This document shows, piece after piece, positions 8,753-16,282 of a DNA stretch of 64,000 nt. Position 1 is the first letter of the stretch, and every line of letters starts with the position of its first letter. Location: positions 434,001 through 498,000 of the forward strand of contig NZ_JARKMX010000001.1 in the NCBI RefSeq assembly GCF_029360705.1, given 5' to 3'. Below the pieces are notes generated by a model. That model was not told the DNA's origin. It saw nothing but the letters and a program-made list of their open reading frames with translations, and did no database searches. The stretch is from Paraflavitalea pollutisoli (GTDB lineage: Bacteria > Bacteroidota > Bacteroidia > Chitinophagales > Chitinophagaceae). Position numbers and translations under genes: made by a program.

Positions 8753-10027
8753 ATGAGTTTATTTGTCATAATAGCCATTGTCGTCGCGGTTTTCTTTATA
8801 GCCTGGTTTTCCGGTATTGAAGTGGCCTTTACCTCGGCAAACCGGCTTAATATTGAACTGAAGAAGAAGCAGGGCTCTACAAGCAGTTTGCTACTGAGTA
8901 ACCTGTTTGAAAATCCATCACGTTTCATTGGTGTTACGATCGTTGGATATAACACCTTTCTCGTTGTTGCCGTATTGCTGGGCAGTGCTGGTTGGAATTA
9001 CCTGATCCCTTACGAAAAGATCAGTCCATCGGAGGCCTACCTGGTGCCACTACGTCTCATTTGCGAAGCCTTTTGTTCCTGGGTGGTGATTGTAGTCCTG
9101 GGAGAATTTATTCCCAAAGCGATTTTCCGTGCCAAATCGGACAGCCTTTTGTCTTTTTCCGCGCGGACAGGCTTGCTGGGGCTTTGTGACTATGTCTTCA
9201 ACTGGATCAGCATTGCTTTCGTCAAGTTTTCCATTTTTATCCTGAATATTATATTCGATATGCGTATCGACAAAAAGAAGGCGCCTTTTTCCCGGGCGGA
9301 TCTCGACCTGTTCTATACGCAAAACAACGAACATCATAACCAAAGCCAGGACCTGAAAGCCGAGCTGTTTGAGAATGCGCTCTCTTTGCCAAAGATCCGG
9401 GTGCGGGAGTGTCTGGTACCCCGTAAGGAAATCGAGGCCATTGATATTAAGATGAGTGTAGAGGATGTGCGCAAGGCCTTTGTCAATACCAAGCTGAGTA
9501 AGCTAGTGGTATATGATGGCGATATCGATCATATCCTGGGATATGTACACCAACTCGACCTGTTCAAGCAGCCTGCTACGATCAAAGATATGATGCTGCA
9601 GATACCGGCTATTCCGGAAAGTATGAGTGCCACGGACCTGATCAGTAAGCTCAGCAAGGAGCGCAAGAGCATTGCCTGGGTAGTGGACGAGTTTGGCGGT
9701 ACGGCGGGTATTGTGACCATGGAAGACGTGCTCGAGGAGATCTTCGGCGAGATCAAAGATGAGTTTGATGTGGAAGAATTTGAAGACAAGCGCGTAGCCG
9801 AAGACGAATTTATCCTCAGCGGACGGTTGGAGCTCGACTACCTGAAAGAAAAATATGGGCTGGAGTTTCCCGACCATGAGTCGGAGACTTTATCGGGGTT
9901 CATTATCCAGCAGCACGAAACCATTCCCAAACTCCGGGAACGTATTATTATCGGCGATTATGAGTTTGACGTTATGGGGGTCAGTGACACCCGTATTGAA
10001 ACAGTGCGTCTGAAGCTCCTCAAATAG
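8753..10027 (+). CDS. CNNM/CBS-domain protein (HlyC/CorC family)
   Basis: A 424-residue protein with an N-terminal CNNM (DUF21) domain of about four hydrophobic segments in residues 1-170, including the signature GIEVAFTSANRLNIELKKKQ. A cytoplasmic CBS pair follows at about 210-335 (VRECLVPRKEIEAID and AWVVDEFGGTAGIVTMEDVLEEI), then a C-terminal CorC_HlyC domain. Family members are linked to Mg2+/Co2+ homeostasis or export; in gliding Bacteroidota the related GldE has the same architecture, so GldE is an alternative name that cannot be settled here. Confidence 0.87.
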   Translation: MSLFVIIAIVVAVFFIAWFSGIEVAFTSANRLNIELKKKQGSTSSLLLSNLFENPSRFIGVTIVGYNTFLVVAVLLGSAGWNYLIPYEKISPSEAYLVPLRLICEAFCSWVVIVVLGEFIPKAIFRAKSDSLLSFSARTGLLGLCDYVFNWISIAFVKFSIFILNIIFDMRIDKKKAPFSRADLDLFYTQNNEHHNQSQDLKAELFENALSLPKIRVRECLVPRKEIEAIDIKMSVEDVRKAFVNTKLSKLVVYDGDIDHILGYVHQLDLFKQPATIKDMMLQIPAIPESMSATDLISKLSKERKSIAWVVDEFGGTAGIVTMEDVLEEIFGEIKDEFDVEEFEDKRVAEDEFILSGRLELDYLKEKYGLEFPDHESETLSGFIIQQHETIPKLRERIIIGDYEFDVMGVSDTRIETVRLKLLK

Positions 10028-10127
10028 CCTGTAATGGCATGTAAATAAGCCTTATACACCAAAGATGGGAATAAAAGCTACCTGCAATATCCCGTAATTG
10101 CCAATCACCACATATTAACAAGCTTTC

Positions 10128-10160
10128 TTGTCCAATCCAACGTGATAACCCGTACATTTG
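10128..10160 (+). promoter_or_regulatory. Promoter of tatC
   Basis: TTG at 10128-10130, a 22-nt spacer, then TACATTTG at 10153-10160, a full match to the Bacteroidota -33/-7 pattern. The predicted start of transcription is about 10167, giving a leader of roughly 27 nt to the ATG at 10194. Confidence 0.6.
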
Positions 10161-10193
10161 CCCCGTTTTATAAGTTAATTCCTCTAGTAATCA

Positions 10194-11051
10194 ATGGCGA
10201 TATCGTTATTTAACAGGAGAAAGACCGACAATCCGGAGATGACCTTTGTGGATCATTTGGAGGAGTTGCGTTGGCATATCATGCGGTCGCTGATCGCGGT
10301 GATCGTTGGGGCAATTGTGGTATTTATAAATATCGATTGGATCTTTGACCAGATCATTGCAGGCCCTTTGCAGAAGGATTTCTATACTTACAAAGCTTTG
10401 TGTGACTTAAGTACCTGGCTCGGTGTAGGGGATTCGTTGTGTTTGCCGCCCCCTTCAACCGAAGGTGGATTGCAGACAACAACCTTTGGCTCGCAGTTCA
10501 TGACAAGTATCACTATTGCTTTTGTTGGTGGATTTATTTTTGCCTTCCCCTATATATTCTGGGAGTTCTGGCGTTTTGTGAAGCCGGCGTTGAGTCCCAA
10601 GGAGTTGAAGAGTACCCGTGGTGCGATCTTTTTCGTTTCCATCTTCTTTTTCCTGGGTATCTCCTTCGGCTATTTCCTATTAGCGCCTTTCACATTCAGC
10701 TTTTTGGCCAATTATACGATCGGCACCAGCCATATCCTCATAGCCCGGCCGACATTGGCTGACTACATGGAAAATCTGATTGATATTATGATCGGATCTG
10801 CGCTGGCGTTCCAGTTGCCAGTCATCTCTTATGTATTAACGCGTATCGGTCTGATCACCCCCAGTTTTCTAAAGACCTATCGCAAATACTCTTATGTGGC
10901 TATTCTGGTTATTGCAGCGATCATTACGCCATCGCCCGACTGGATGAGCCAGATGATCGTGTTCCTGCCACTAGCCTTCCTGTATGAGTTTAGTGTCATT
11001 ATCTCTGTGCGGGTATTTAAACGGCAGCAGGAGAAAGACAAGAACTGGTAA
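10194..11051 (+). CDS. tatC: Sec-independent translocase subunit TatC
   Basis: The polytopic core of the twin-arginine translocase, which recognises folded proteins with RR signal peptides. The 285 residues show six hydrophobic helices. The family start TFVDHLEELRWHIMRSL is present, with the Glu used in signal-peptide binding, as are FWRFVKPALSPKELKSTRG and the end of helix 6 ITPSPDWMSQMIVFLPL. No tatA/B gene is adjacent. It precedes rpiB with a 62-nt gap that carries a perfect palindrome. Confidence 0.95.
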   Translation: MAISLFNRRKTDNPEMTFVDHLEELRWHIMRSLIAVIVGAIVVFINIDWIFDQIIAGPLQKDFYTYKALCDLSTWLGVGDSLCLPPPSTEGGLQTTTFGSQFMTSITIAFVGGFIFAFPYIFWEFWRFVKPALSPKELKSTRGAIFFVSIFFFLGISFGYFLLAPFTFSFLANYTIGTSHILIARPTLADYMENLIDIMIGSALAFQLPVISYVLTRIGLITPSFLKTYRKYSYVAILVIAAIITPSPDWMSQMIVFLPLAFLYEFSVIISVRVFKRQQEKDKNW

Positions 11052-11060
11052 TTGTTTCGC

Positions 11061-11076
11061 TAGCCATTAATGGCTA
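11061..11076. repeat. Perfect 16-bp palindrome between tatC and rpiB
   Basis: TAGCCATTAATGGCTA reads identically on both strands. It lies 10 nt after the tatC stop and 38 nt before the rpiB start. It has no T-run, so it looks more like a protein-binding site or a small stem than a terminator. Confidence 0.5.
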
Positions 11077-11113
11077 CATCGGTTTATCCCTAATTGACCC
11101 AATAATTTCAAGT

Positions 11114-11569
11114 ATGGCCTCTTCATTCGATCTTTCCAAGCCTATCGCCATCGGTGGCGACCATGCCGGCTTCGACTATAAAGTTGCCCTTGTTCAGTAT
11201 TTGAAGGACAAAGGCCTGGCTGTAAGTGATCTCGGAGTACATGAAAACAAGTCGGTGGACTATCCCGATTATGCGCATCCGGTGGCTGATGCCGTGGAGA
11301 AAGGTGAGGCGGCGTTTGGTATCCTGATCTGTGGTAGCGCGAATGGGGTTGCCATCACGGCCAATAAGCACCAGGGTATCCGTGCCGGACTGTCTTTTGA
11401 GCCAGCAGTAGCGAAACTGATCCGTCAACACAATGACGCCAACGTGATCTGTATTCCTGCCCGCTTTGTGTCTGTGGATGTGGCCCGGGAAATGGTCGAC
11501 CTGTTTATAGAAACCCCGTTTGAGGGAGGGCGTCACCAAACACGCGTGAATAAGATTTCCTGCAGCTAA
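11114..11569 (+). CDS. rpiB: Ribose-5-phosphate isomerase B
   Basis: Interconverts ribulose-5-phosphate and ribose-5-phosphate in the pentose phosphate pathway. The 151-residue length is standard for the RpiB/LacA fold. It has IGGDHAGFDYK at the start (phosphate/substrate site), DYPDYAHPVADAVEKGEA, the catalytic-Cys loop LICGSANGVAITANK, and the C-terminal helix after RHQTRVNKI. It is convergent with the deoxyhypusine-synthase-like gene, with a strong hairpin between them. Confidence 0.95.
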   Translation: MASSFDLSKPIAIGGDHAGFDYKVALVQYLKDKGLAVSDLGVHENKSVDYPDYAHPVADAVEKGEAAFGILICGSANGVAITANKHQGIRAGLSFEPAVAKLIRQHNDANVICIPARFVSVDVAREMVDLFIETPFEGGRHQTRVNKISCS

Positions 11570-11615
11570 GATGATGGAATAGCAGGCCATGATACCAGAG
11601 CCTGCCTTACAATAC

Positions 11616-11655
11616 CAATGCCGCAATTCGTATTTTACTACGCATTGCGGCATTG
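11616..11655 (+). terminator. Long hairpin between convergent rpiB and DHS-like genes
   Basis: Arms CAATGCCGCAAT (11616-11627) and ATTGCGGCATTG (11644-11655) pair perfectly over 12 bp. Inside, CGTA/TACG extends the stem after one mismatch, leaving a 6-nt loop. The following bases are TTGTTTG, so it is a weak-tail plus-strand terminator or a bidirectional one serving both genes. Confidence 0.65.
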
Positions 11656-11677
11656 TTGTTTGATGTCTTGTCTATAA

Positions 11678-12652
11678 TTACCAGCCGAGGAGGTAAGCGA
11701 AGATCAGTGGCGCTACGATCGTGGCATCGCTTTCTACGATAAATTTCGGTGTGTTGATATCAAGTTTGCCCCAGGTGATTTTTTCGTTGGGGACTGCACC
11801 TGAATACGAACCATAAGAGGTCGTTGAATCGGATATCTGGCAGAAATAGCTCCAGAATGGAACATCGTGCCATTCAAGATCCTGGTACATCATTGGCACT
11901 ACGCAGATCGGGAAGTCTCCGGCGATACCACCACCTATCTGGAAGAAGCCCACGCCTTTGCCGCCGCTGTTTTGGCGATACCAGTCGGCGAGGTATACCA
12001 TGTATTCGATACCATTCTTTACGGTGCTGGCCTTCAATTGGCCTTTGATGACGTAACTGGCGAAAATGTTACCGGTGGTGCTATCTTCCCAACCTGGTAC
12101 TACAATAGGAATATTTTTTTCTGCAGCGGCTACAATCCAACTGTCTTTGGGGTCGATCTCATAATGCTCTTTCAATACGCCACTGAGTACCACTTTATAG
12201 AGGAATTCGTGCGGGAAGTAACGCTCGCCTTTGGCTTCTGCGTCTTTCCAGGCATTTTCCAGGTGTTTCTGCAAACGACGGAAAGCCTCTTCTTCGGGAA
12301 TACAGGTATCGGTAACCCGGTTATAGTGGTTTTCGAGCAGGTCCCACTCATCCTGGGGGGTAAGGTCGCGGTAGTTGGGAACACGCTTGTAGCTGTTGTG
12401 GGCTACGAGGTTCATAACGTCTTCCTCCAGGTTGGCACCGGTACAGGAAATGATCTGGATCTTGTCCTGGCGGATCATTTCGGCCAATGAAATGCCGAGC
12501 TCTGCCGTACTCATGGCTCCTGCCAGGGTAACCATCATTTTGCCACCTTCGAGTAGGTGAGTTTCATAACCTTTAGCGGCATCGATCAGCGCAGCTGCAT
12601 TGAAGTGCCGGTAGTGATGTTGGATAAACTGTGAAACAGGTCCTTTAGCCAT
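11678..12652 (-). CDS. Deoxyhypusine synthase-like protein
   Basis: A 324-residue member of the deoxyhypusine/homospermidine synthase family (NAD-dependent aminobutyl transfer from spermidine in eukaryotes). It has GGKMMVTLAGAMSTAELG and SCTGANLEEDVMNLVAHN, the NAD/spermidine-site motifs, then VVPGWEDSTTGN, FFQIGGGIAGDFPI and ITWGKLD with the catalytic Lys at about 296. Bacteria have no eIF5A, so the substrate must differ; homospermidine or another polyamine product is possible but unproven. The ATG at 12652 is chosen because the family motif begins there. TAACTTTG (complement of 12676-12683) upstream fits a -7 box. Confidence 0.85.
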   Translation of the reverse strand: MAKGPVSQFIQHHYRHFNAAALIDAAKGYETHLLEGGKMMVTLAGAMSTAELGISLAEMIRQDKIQIISCTGANLEEDVMNLVAHNSYKRVPNYRDLTPQDEWDLLENHYNRVTDTCIPEEEAFRRLQKHLENAWKDAEAKGERYFPHEFLYKVVLSGVLKEHYEIDPKDSWIVAAAEKNIPIVVPGWEDSTTGNIFASYVIKGQLKASTVKNGIEYMVYLADWYRQNSGGKGVGFFQIGGGIAGDFPICVVPMMYQDLEWHDVPFWSYFCQISDSTTSYGSYSGAVPNEKITWGKLDINTPKFIVESDATIVAPLIFAYLLGW

Positions 12653-12675
12653 GATCTTTCGGAATTTTGTGGCGG

Positions 12676-12683
12676 CAAAGTTA
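12676..12683 (-). promoter_or_regulatory. Candidate -7 box of the DHS-like gene
   Basis: On the minus strand TAACTTTG followed by C matches TAnnTTTG, 23 nt before the ATG at 12652. No good -33 TTG was found at the expected distance. Confidence 0.4.
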
Positions 12684-12710
12684 ACACAATTGGGAGATTT
12701 ACTATTATTA

Positions 12711-12748
12711 TTAAAAAACAAAGGGTGAGTCACTTTCGCGACCCACCC
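12711..12748 (-). terminator. Rho-independent terminator after the PepSY-like gene
   Basis: Minus-strand RNA reads GGGUGGGUCGC, loop GAAA, GUGACUCACCC: an 11-bp stem with two G-U pairs and a GNRA loop, followed by UUUGUUUUUU. It separates the PepSY-like gene ending at 12782 from the DHS-like gene. The two G-U pairs would be mismatches in plus-strand RNA, so it acts only on the minus strand. Confidence 0.85.
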
Positions 12749-12781
12749 GTTCTCTTTTCCAACTAAAACCAACTTGTATTC

Positions 12782-13234
12782 TTATTGAATATTCTTCTTT
12801 TCTTTCTTGAACACTTCCCAGCTCGCAGAACCACTTGATTTTAAGATCAGTTGTTGCTCACCGTCCTGCAGTGTAACGTAGTAGCTGGTGTTACCGCCGG
12901 CAGCGAGTTCGAACAGGTCTGTGATCCAATACCCGGTGTAGCCTTTTTTGAGCGAGGTCAGCATGTTGATAGGTAGTTGCTCTGACAGGATGTTGCGGGT
13001 TACCGCTGTCAATTCTCCCTCTTTGCTGTAATACGCGTACAATACCTGGTCGTTCATTTTAAAGGTAGCCTTGGCGAAGGTTTTACCAACTTCCCAGCTA
13101 ACATTTTGTGCATCGGAGAAGTCTTTTTTAAAGGCGTTGACTACTTGCTGGCTAACTGTTTCGATTACATTGGCAAATGTTGAGCTAAGTCCAACAGTTA
13201 ACATTAAAGCCCATACTAACATCATCTTTTTCAT
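12782..13234 (-). CDS. Secreted PepSY-like small protein (paralogue 1)
   Basis: A 150-residue exported protein. MKKMMLVWALMLTVGLSSTFA is a signal peptide. The mature part follows the plan F..DF..AqNVSWE....YAKATFkMNdQVLYAYYSKEGELTAVTRNI, then a helix and a strand repeat (GYWITDLFEL...TSYYVTLQDGEQQLIL). The paired tandem-repeat fold resembles PepSY/BLIP-like periplasmic domains; I assign it by pattern only. Paralogues lie at 13328-13795 and 18166-18594. The ATG at 13234 gives the signal peptide; the longer frame to 13276 was discarded. Function unknown. Confidence 0.75.
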   Translation of the reverse strand: MKKMMLVWALMLTVGLSSTFANVIETVSQQVVNAFKKDFSDAQNVSWEVGKTFAKATFKMNDQVLYAYYSKEGELTAVTRNILSEQLPINMLTSLKKGYTGYWITDLFELAAGGNTSYYVTLQDGEQQLILKSSGSASWEVFKKEKKNIQ

Positions 13235-13327
13235 GGCGTAAATATTATTGTGTGAATTGAGTTGTTGTCTCCGCATCTTCAGTATCGCATCCTCTACACT
13301 ATATACGACGCAGGCTTTTTGCGAATG

Positions 13328-13795
13328 TTACAGCTTTGCCGAAGAATTCTTTTTTTCTTTTTTGAATACATACATATTGCCGCTGCTATAGGCTTCGAGT
13401 ACGACACGGTGCTTGTCATTGTGAATGGAGATTACGTAACTCGTCTCTCCGTTGCGGCTGTACTCGATGACGTCCTGTATTTCATAGCTACCGTATTTGT
13501 TGGCTACCTGACGGGCAATGTTCATGGGCATGTTGGCCGGATCGATATAACGGCCCGTTGCCACGAGCTCTCCTTCTTTTGCAAAGAAAGCATTGACCCG
13601 TTCATTGTTGTAGATGAACCTGGCATGGTACAACTGGTGCTCGTCCATCGACTCCCAGACAATGCCTCGAGCTCCTGTAAACTCTTTTTCCAATGCTGCT
13701 TTCAGGCGTGGAGATACTTTGTCTCCTGGTTCAGGATGATTGGCATAAGTAACAACGCTGATCAACATCAGCAGAGAAAGAAATAAATTTTTCAT
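13328..13795 (-). CDS. Secreted PepSY-like small protein (paralogue 2)
   Basis: 155 residues starting MKNLFLSLLMLISVVTYANH, a signal peptide. It shares the plan of its neighbour: ALEKEFTGARGIVWESMDEHQLY, FIYNNERVNAFFAKEGELVATGRYI, then MNIARQVANKYGSYEIQDVIE and TSYVISIHNDKH, ending in a Lys-rich tail (KKEKKNS). It lies 93 nt upstream of paralogue 1. Two copies of GGCCAATGTTA occur 104 and 134 bp before its start. Function unknown. Confidence 0.75.
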   Translation of the reverse strand: MKNLFLSLLMLISVVTYANHPEPGDKVSPRLKAALEKEFTGARGIVWESMDEHQLYHARFIYNNERVNAFFAKEGELVATGRYIDPANMPMNIARQVANKYGSYEIQDVIEYSRNGETSYVISIHNDKHRVVLEAYSSGNMYVFKKEKKNSSAKL

Positions 13796-13898
13796 GACTT
13801 TACTTTTGTAACTGGTTTAATGATATTCGGCTTTTTATTAAGCCAGCACAAAAATAGAATGGGGGTCAGTGGATGAAAAGTGAATAGTGACAGGTGGA

Positions 13899-13939
13899 GG
13901 CCAATGTTAAGTAAGGTTAAGCATGGTTGGCCAATGTTA
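13899..13939. repeat. Direct repeat GGCCAATGTTA, two copies 30 bp apart
   Basis: Copies at 13899-13909 and 13929-13939 are identical over 11 bp, start to start exactly 30 bp. Between them GTTAAG occurs at 13906-13911 and again at 13916-13921. Position and spacing suggest a two-site binding region upstream of the PepSY-like gene. Confidence 0.5.
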
Positions 13940-14092
13940 TTGCTGACGGTCAATTGACCTATTTGGAAAGGGCTGATCCTAAACTTTTTCTGCTTGCAGG
14001 AACAAAAGCTGTTAGATGTTGTTTGGTTTAGTTTAACAATTGAATGATGTACCGTTGTTGATCACATGATCACCAGAATCGGGTAGGACATC

Positions 14093-14118
14093 TCACATGA
14101 TGATGTGATGTATTTTTG
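14093..14118 (+). promoter_or_regulatory. Dyad plus -7 box upstream of acpH
   Basis: TCACAT-N4-ATGTGA (14093-14108) is followed after 2 nt by TATTTTTG (14111-14118), a match to TAnnTTTG. The dyad would overlap the core promoter, as an operator often does. A -33 TTG at the proper distance is missing, so the promoter could need an activator. The leader to the GTG at 14248 would be about 125 nt. Confidence 0.35.
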
Positions 14119-14247
14119 CCTTTGTCAATCGATTAACCTGGATTACCATTCATCACAAAATTTTAACGGTCTTCACTGTAAATTTTGGCTATACAGGCAG
14201 TCAAAATCCTGTAAATTGTAATATAAAGGCCTCAAAACATATAAGTT

Positions 14248-14847
14248 GTGAACTATCTCGCCCATGCATATCTCTCTTTTAACCTTCCTGGCATTTTAGT
14301 TGGTAACCTGATCAGCGATTTTGTGAAAGGGAAAAAGCAATTCGATTATCCGCCGGACATACAGAAAGGTATTGTGCTGCACCGGGCCATCGATACTTTT
14401 ACGGATGAGCATACTGCTACTGCCCGTGCCAAGGAAGTTTTCAGGCCTTTTTACCGTTTATACAGCGGTGCTTTTGTGGATGTAGTCTATGACCATTTCC
14501 TGGCGAATGATCCTACGCAGTTTGCCGGCAACGATCTGTTCGACTTCTCGCAGCAGGTATACCATACGCTGGACCAGCAGGAGCGTTTTTTTCCAACTCC
14601 GTTTAAGATGATGTTTCCCTACATGAAGCAGCATAACTGGTTGTATAATTACCGGCAGCGCCATGGGATCGAAAAAAGTTTCGAAGGGGTAGTGCGACGC
14701 GCGGCTTACCTTACGGAAAGCCGGACTGCCTACCAGCTTTTCGAAGATCAGTATGATGAGTTACGGGCATGTTATGATGATTTTTTCCCTTCCTTGAGGG
14801 CCCACGCGTTGGCAACCCTGCAAAGCTTTGACCATAAAGCAGTTTAA
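14248..14847 (+). CDS. acpH: Acyl carrier protein phosphodiesterase
   Basis: Removes the 4'-phosphopantetheine arm from acyl carrier protein (ACP hydrolase family). 199 residues, opening NYLAHAYLSFNLPGILVGNLISDFVKG, with the HD-like motif LHRAIDTFTDEH and VYDHFLAND. The start must be GTG at 14248: an in-frame TAA sits at 14242-14244 and no ATG follows before the conserved NYLAHA. The family motif placed directly after this GTG supports it. Confidence 0.88.
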   Translation: MNYLAHAYLSFNLPGILVGNLISDFVKGKKQFDYPPDIQKGIVLHRAIDTFTDEHTATARAKEVFRPFYRLYSGAFVDVVYDHFLANDPTQFAGNDLFDFSQQVYHTLDQQERFFPTPFKMMFPYMKQHNWLYNYRQRHGIEKSFEGVVRRAAYLTESRTAYQLFEDQYDELRACYDDFFPSLRAHALATLQSFDHKAV

Positions 14848-15009
14848 TCCAGTTTTAATGGCTGAACAGTAGGGGTAAATTGCTGCCCGGAGTCCTATTA
14901 TGGGGGCGTTCCGGTTTGGTTGTCGAGAGCGGGACAGGGATATTTTCGGGGAAGATGGACCCTAATTCCTCTTGTCCTATAAAACCCATCAGGTTCCGTT
15001 GTAATCTTT

Positions 15010-15017
15010 TATTTTTG
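15010..15017 (+). promoter_or_regulatory. Candidate -7 box before the DUF2911 pair
   Basis: TATTTTTG followed by CC, 20 nt before the ATG at 15038, fits the Bacteroidota -7 consensus. The -33 partner is not clear. Confidence 0.4.
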
Positions 15018-15037
15018 CCGATTAAACACCGCAGGAA

Positions 15038-15610
15038 ATGAAGCATGTGACGATTCTCCTCCCAATGTTACTGGTATTTGGCATTTGCCAGGCCCAATAC
15101 AAGGCTTCTTCTTTTGATAAGTCGCCGATGGATATGGTTTACTACCCGGTCAACTACCCGGTTTTAAAGATCCAGAACAAGGTGTCGGAACCGTTGATGG
15201 CCAGGGTAATCTACAGCCGACCTTTGAAGAATGGCCGTTCGGTTTTCGGAGAACTGGTGGAATATGGCAATATCTGGCGACTTGGTGCCAACGAAGCGAC
15301 GGAGATCGAGTTGTACAAAGATGCGAAGTGTGGTTCGGAAACGAAGTTGAAAAAAGGGAGGTATACTATGTATGCTATTCCTTTTGCAGACAAATGGACG
15401 GTTATTTTCAACAAGGATACAGATAGCTGGGGTGCATTTCAGTACGACGTGAAGAAAGACGTATTGCGGGTGGATGTACCTACACAAAAGATGCCGGAGG
15501 CGGCAGAGGCGTTTACCATGCAGTTTGAGAAGGATAGTTCAGGTATCAACCTGGCCATTATGTGGGATAATGTAAAAGCCCTGGTTCCTTTCAACTTCCA
15601 GAATAATTGA
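15038..15610 (+). CDS. DUF2911 secreted protein (copy 1)
   Basis: 190 residues starting MKHVTILLPMLLVFGICQAQ, a signal peptide. The DUF2911 signature is clear: FDKSPMDMVYYPVNYPVLK, ARVIYSRPLKNGRSVFGELVEYGNIWRLGANEATEIELYKD, KKGRYTMYAIPFADKWTVIFNKD, and a C-terminal IMWDNVKALVPFNFQ. The family is common in Bacteroidota and its biochemical role is not established. It is followed in the same direction by a second copy 14 nt downstream. Confidence 0.85.
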   Translation: MKHVTILLPMLLVFGICQAQYKASSFDKSPMDMVYYPVNYPVLKIQNKVSEPLMARVIYSRPLKNGRSVFGELVEYGNIWRLGANEATEIELYKDAKCGSETKLKKGRYTMYAIPFADKWTVIFNKDTDSWGAFQYDVKKDVLRVDVPTQKMPEAAEAFTMQFEKDSSGINLAIMWDNVKALVPFNFQNN

Positions 15611-15624
15611 TTATTTGCCCCAAT

Positions 15625-16263
15625 ATGCGTACAACAAATCATTTGCTCGGATTGCTTTTCATGGGTATGTTTTCAGGTCTGGTGACTGGTTGTGGCCATG
15701 AGCCGAAAGCACCGGGTAGTAACCAGGTGACGATCAATCCCGCAATCGGTACCACCAGCGATAAGCAGGTGCCGCTGGGTGTCGACAAATCTCCAATGGA
15801 TATGGCTTATTATCCGGTCGATTACCCCAAGCTGAATATGTCGCACAACAACCAGGAGCCGCTAATCGCCCGGGTGATCTATAGCCGGCCTCAAAAGAGC
15901 GGCCGGGCCATTTTTGGGGACGTATTGAAGTATGGTAACCCCTGGCGGCTGGGGGCCAACGAAGCCACAGAGCTGGAGTTCTTCAAGGATGTAGTGATCG
16001 AAAACCAGAAAGTTGCCAAGGGCCGGTATGTTATGTACTGTATTCCTTACGAAGACAAATGGACGGTGGTGTTAAATAACGACCTGTATACCTGGGGCCT
16101 TAAGATTGATTCGACTAAAGATGCCTACCGGTTTACCATACCGATCAACAAGACCAATTATCCCTTTGAGTTTTTCACGATGGAATTTGACAAGCAAGGC
16201 AAAGGGGCTGAGCTTATCGTAGAATGGGATAGTGTCCGGGCGAAACTTCCGTTTACCTTTTAG
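15625..16263 (+). CDS. DUF2911 lipoprotein (copy 2)
   Basis: 212 residues with a lipoprotein signal (MRTTNHLLGLLFMGMFSG then LVTGC, lipobox VTGC). A 40-residue linker precedes the same DUF2911 core as the previous gene: DKSPMDMAYYPVDYPKLN, IYSRPQKSGRAIFGDVLKYGNPWRLGANEATELEF, GRYVMYCIPYEDKWTVVLNND, ending EWDSVRAKLPF. The ATG at 15625 is preferred over the in-frame TTG at 15607, which overlaps the previous stop. One copy appears freely exported and the other lipid-anchored. Function unknown. Confidence 0.85.
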   Translation: MRTTNHLLGLLFMGMFSGLVTGCGHEPKAPGSNQVTINPAIGTTSDKQVPLGVDKSPMDMAYYPVDYPKLNMSHNNQEPLIARVIYSRPQKSGRAIFGDVLKYGNPWRLGANEATELEFFKDVVIENQKVAKGRYVMYCIPYEDKWTVVLNNDLYTWGLKIDSTKDAYRFTIPINKTNYPFEFFTMEFDKQGKGAELIVEWDSVRAKLPFTF

Positions 16264-16282
16264 TGTTGTATATTGAGCCACT

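Larger units (their letters stand above)
13796..14247. other. 452-bp divergent intergenic region with repeats and dyads
   Basis: Lies between the divergent PepSY-like gene (minus) and acpH (plus). It holds an 11-bp direct repeat GGCCAATGTTA at 13899-13909 and 13929-13939, the dyad TGATCACATGATCA at 14059-14072, and TCACAT-GATG-ATGTGA at 14093-14108 directly before a TATTTTTG -7 box at 14111-14118. No coding frame is convincing. Confidence 0.5.

Noticed and set aside
8518-8955. A 145-codon minus-strand frame across the CNNM gene start
   Set aside because: It overlaps the well-supported CNNM start on the other strand and shows no family pattern.
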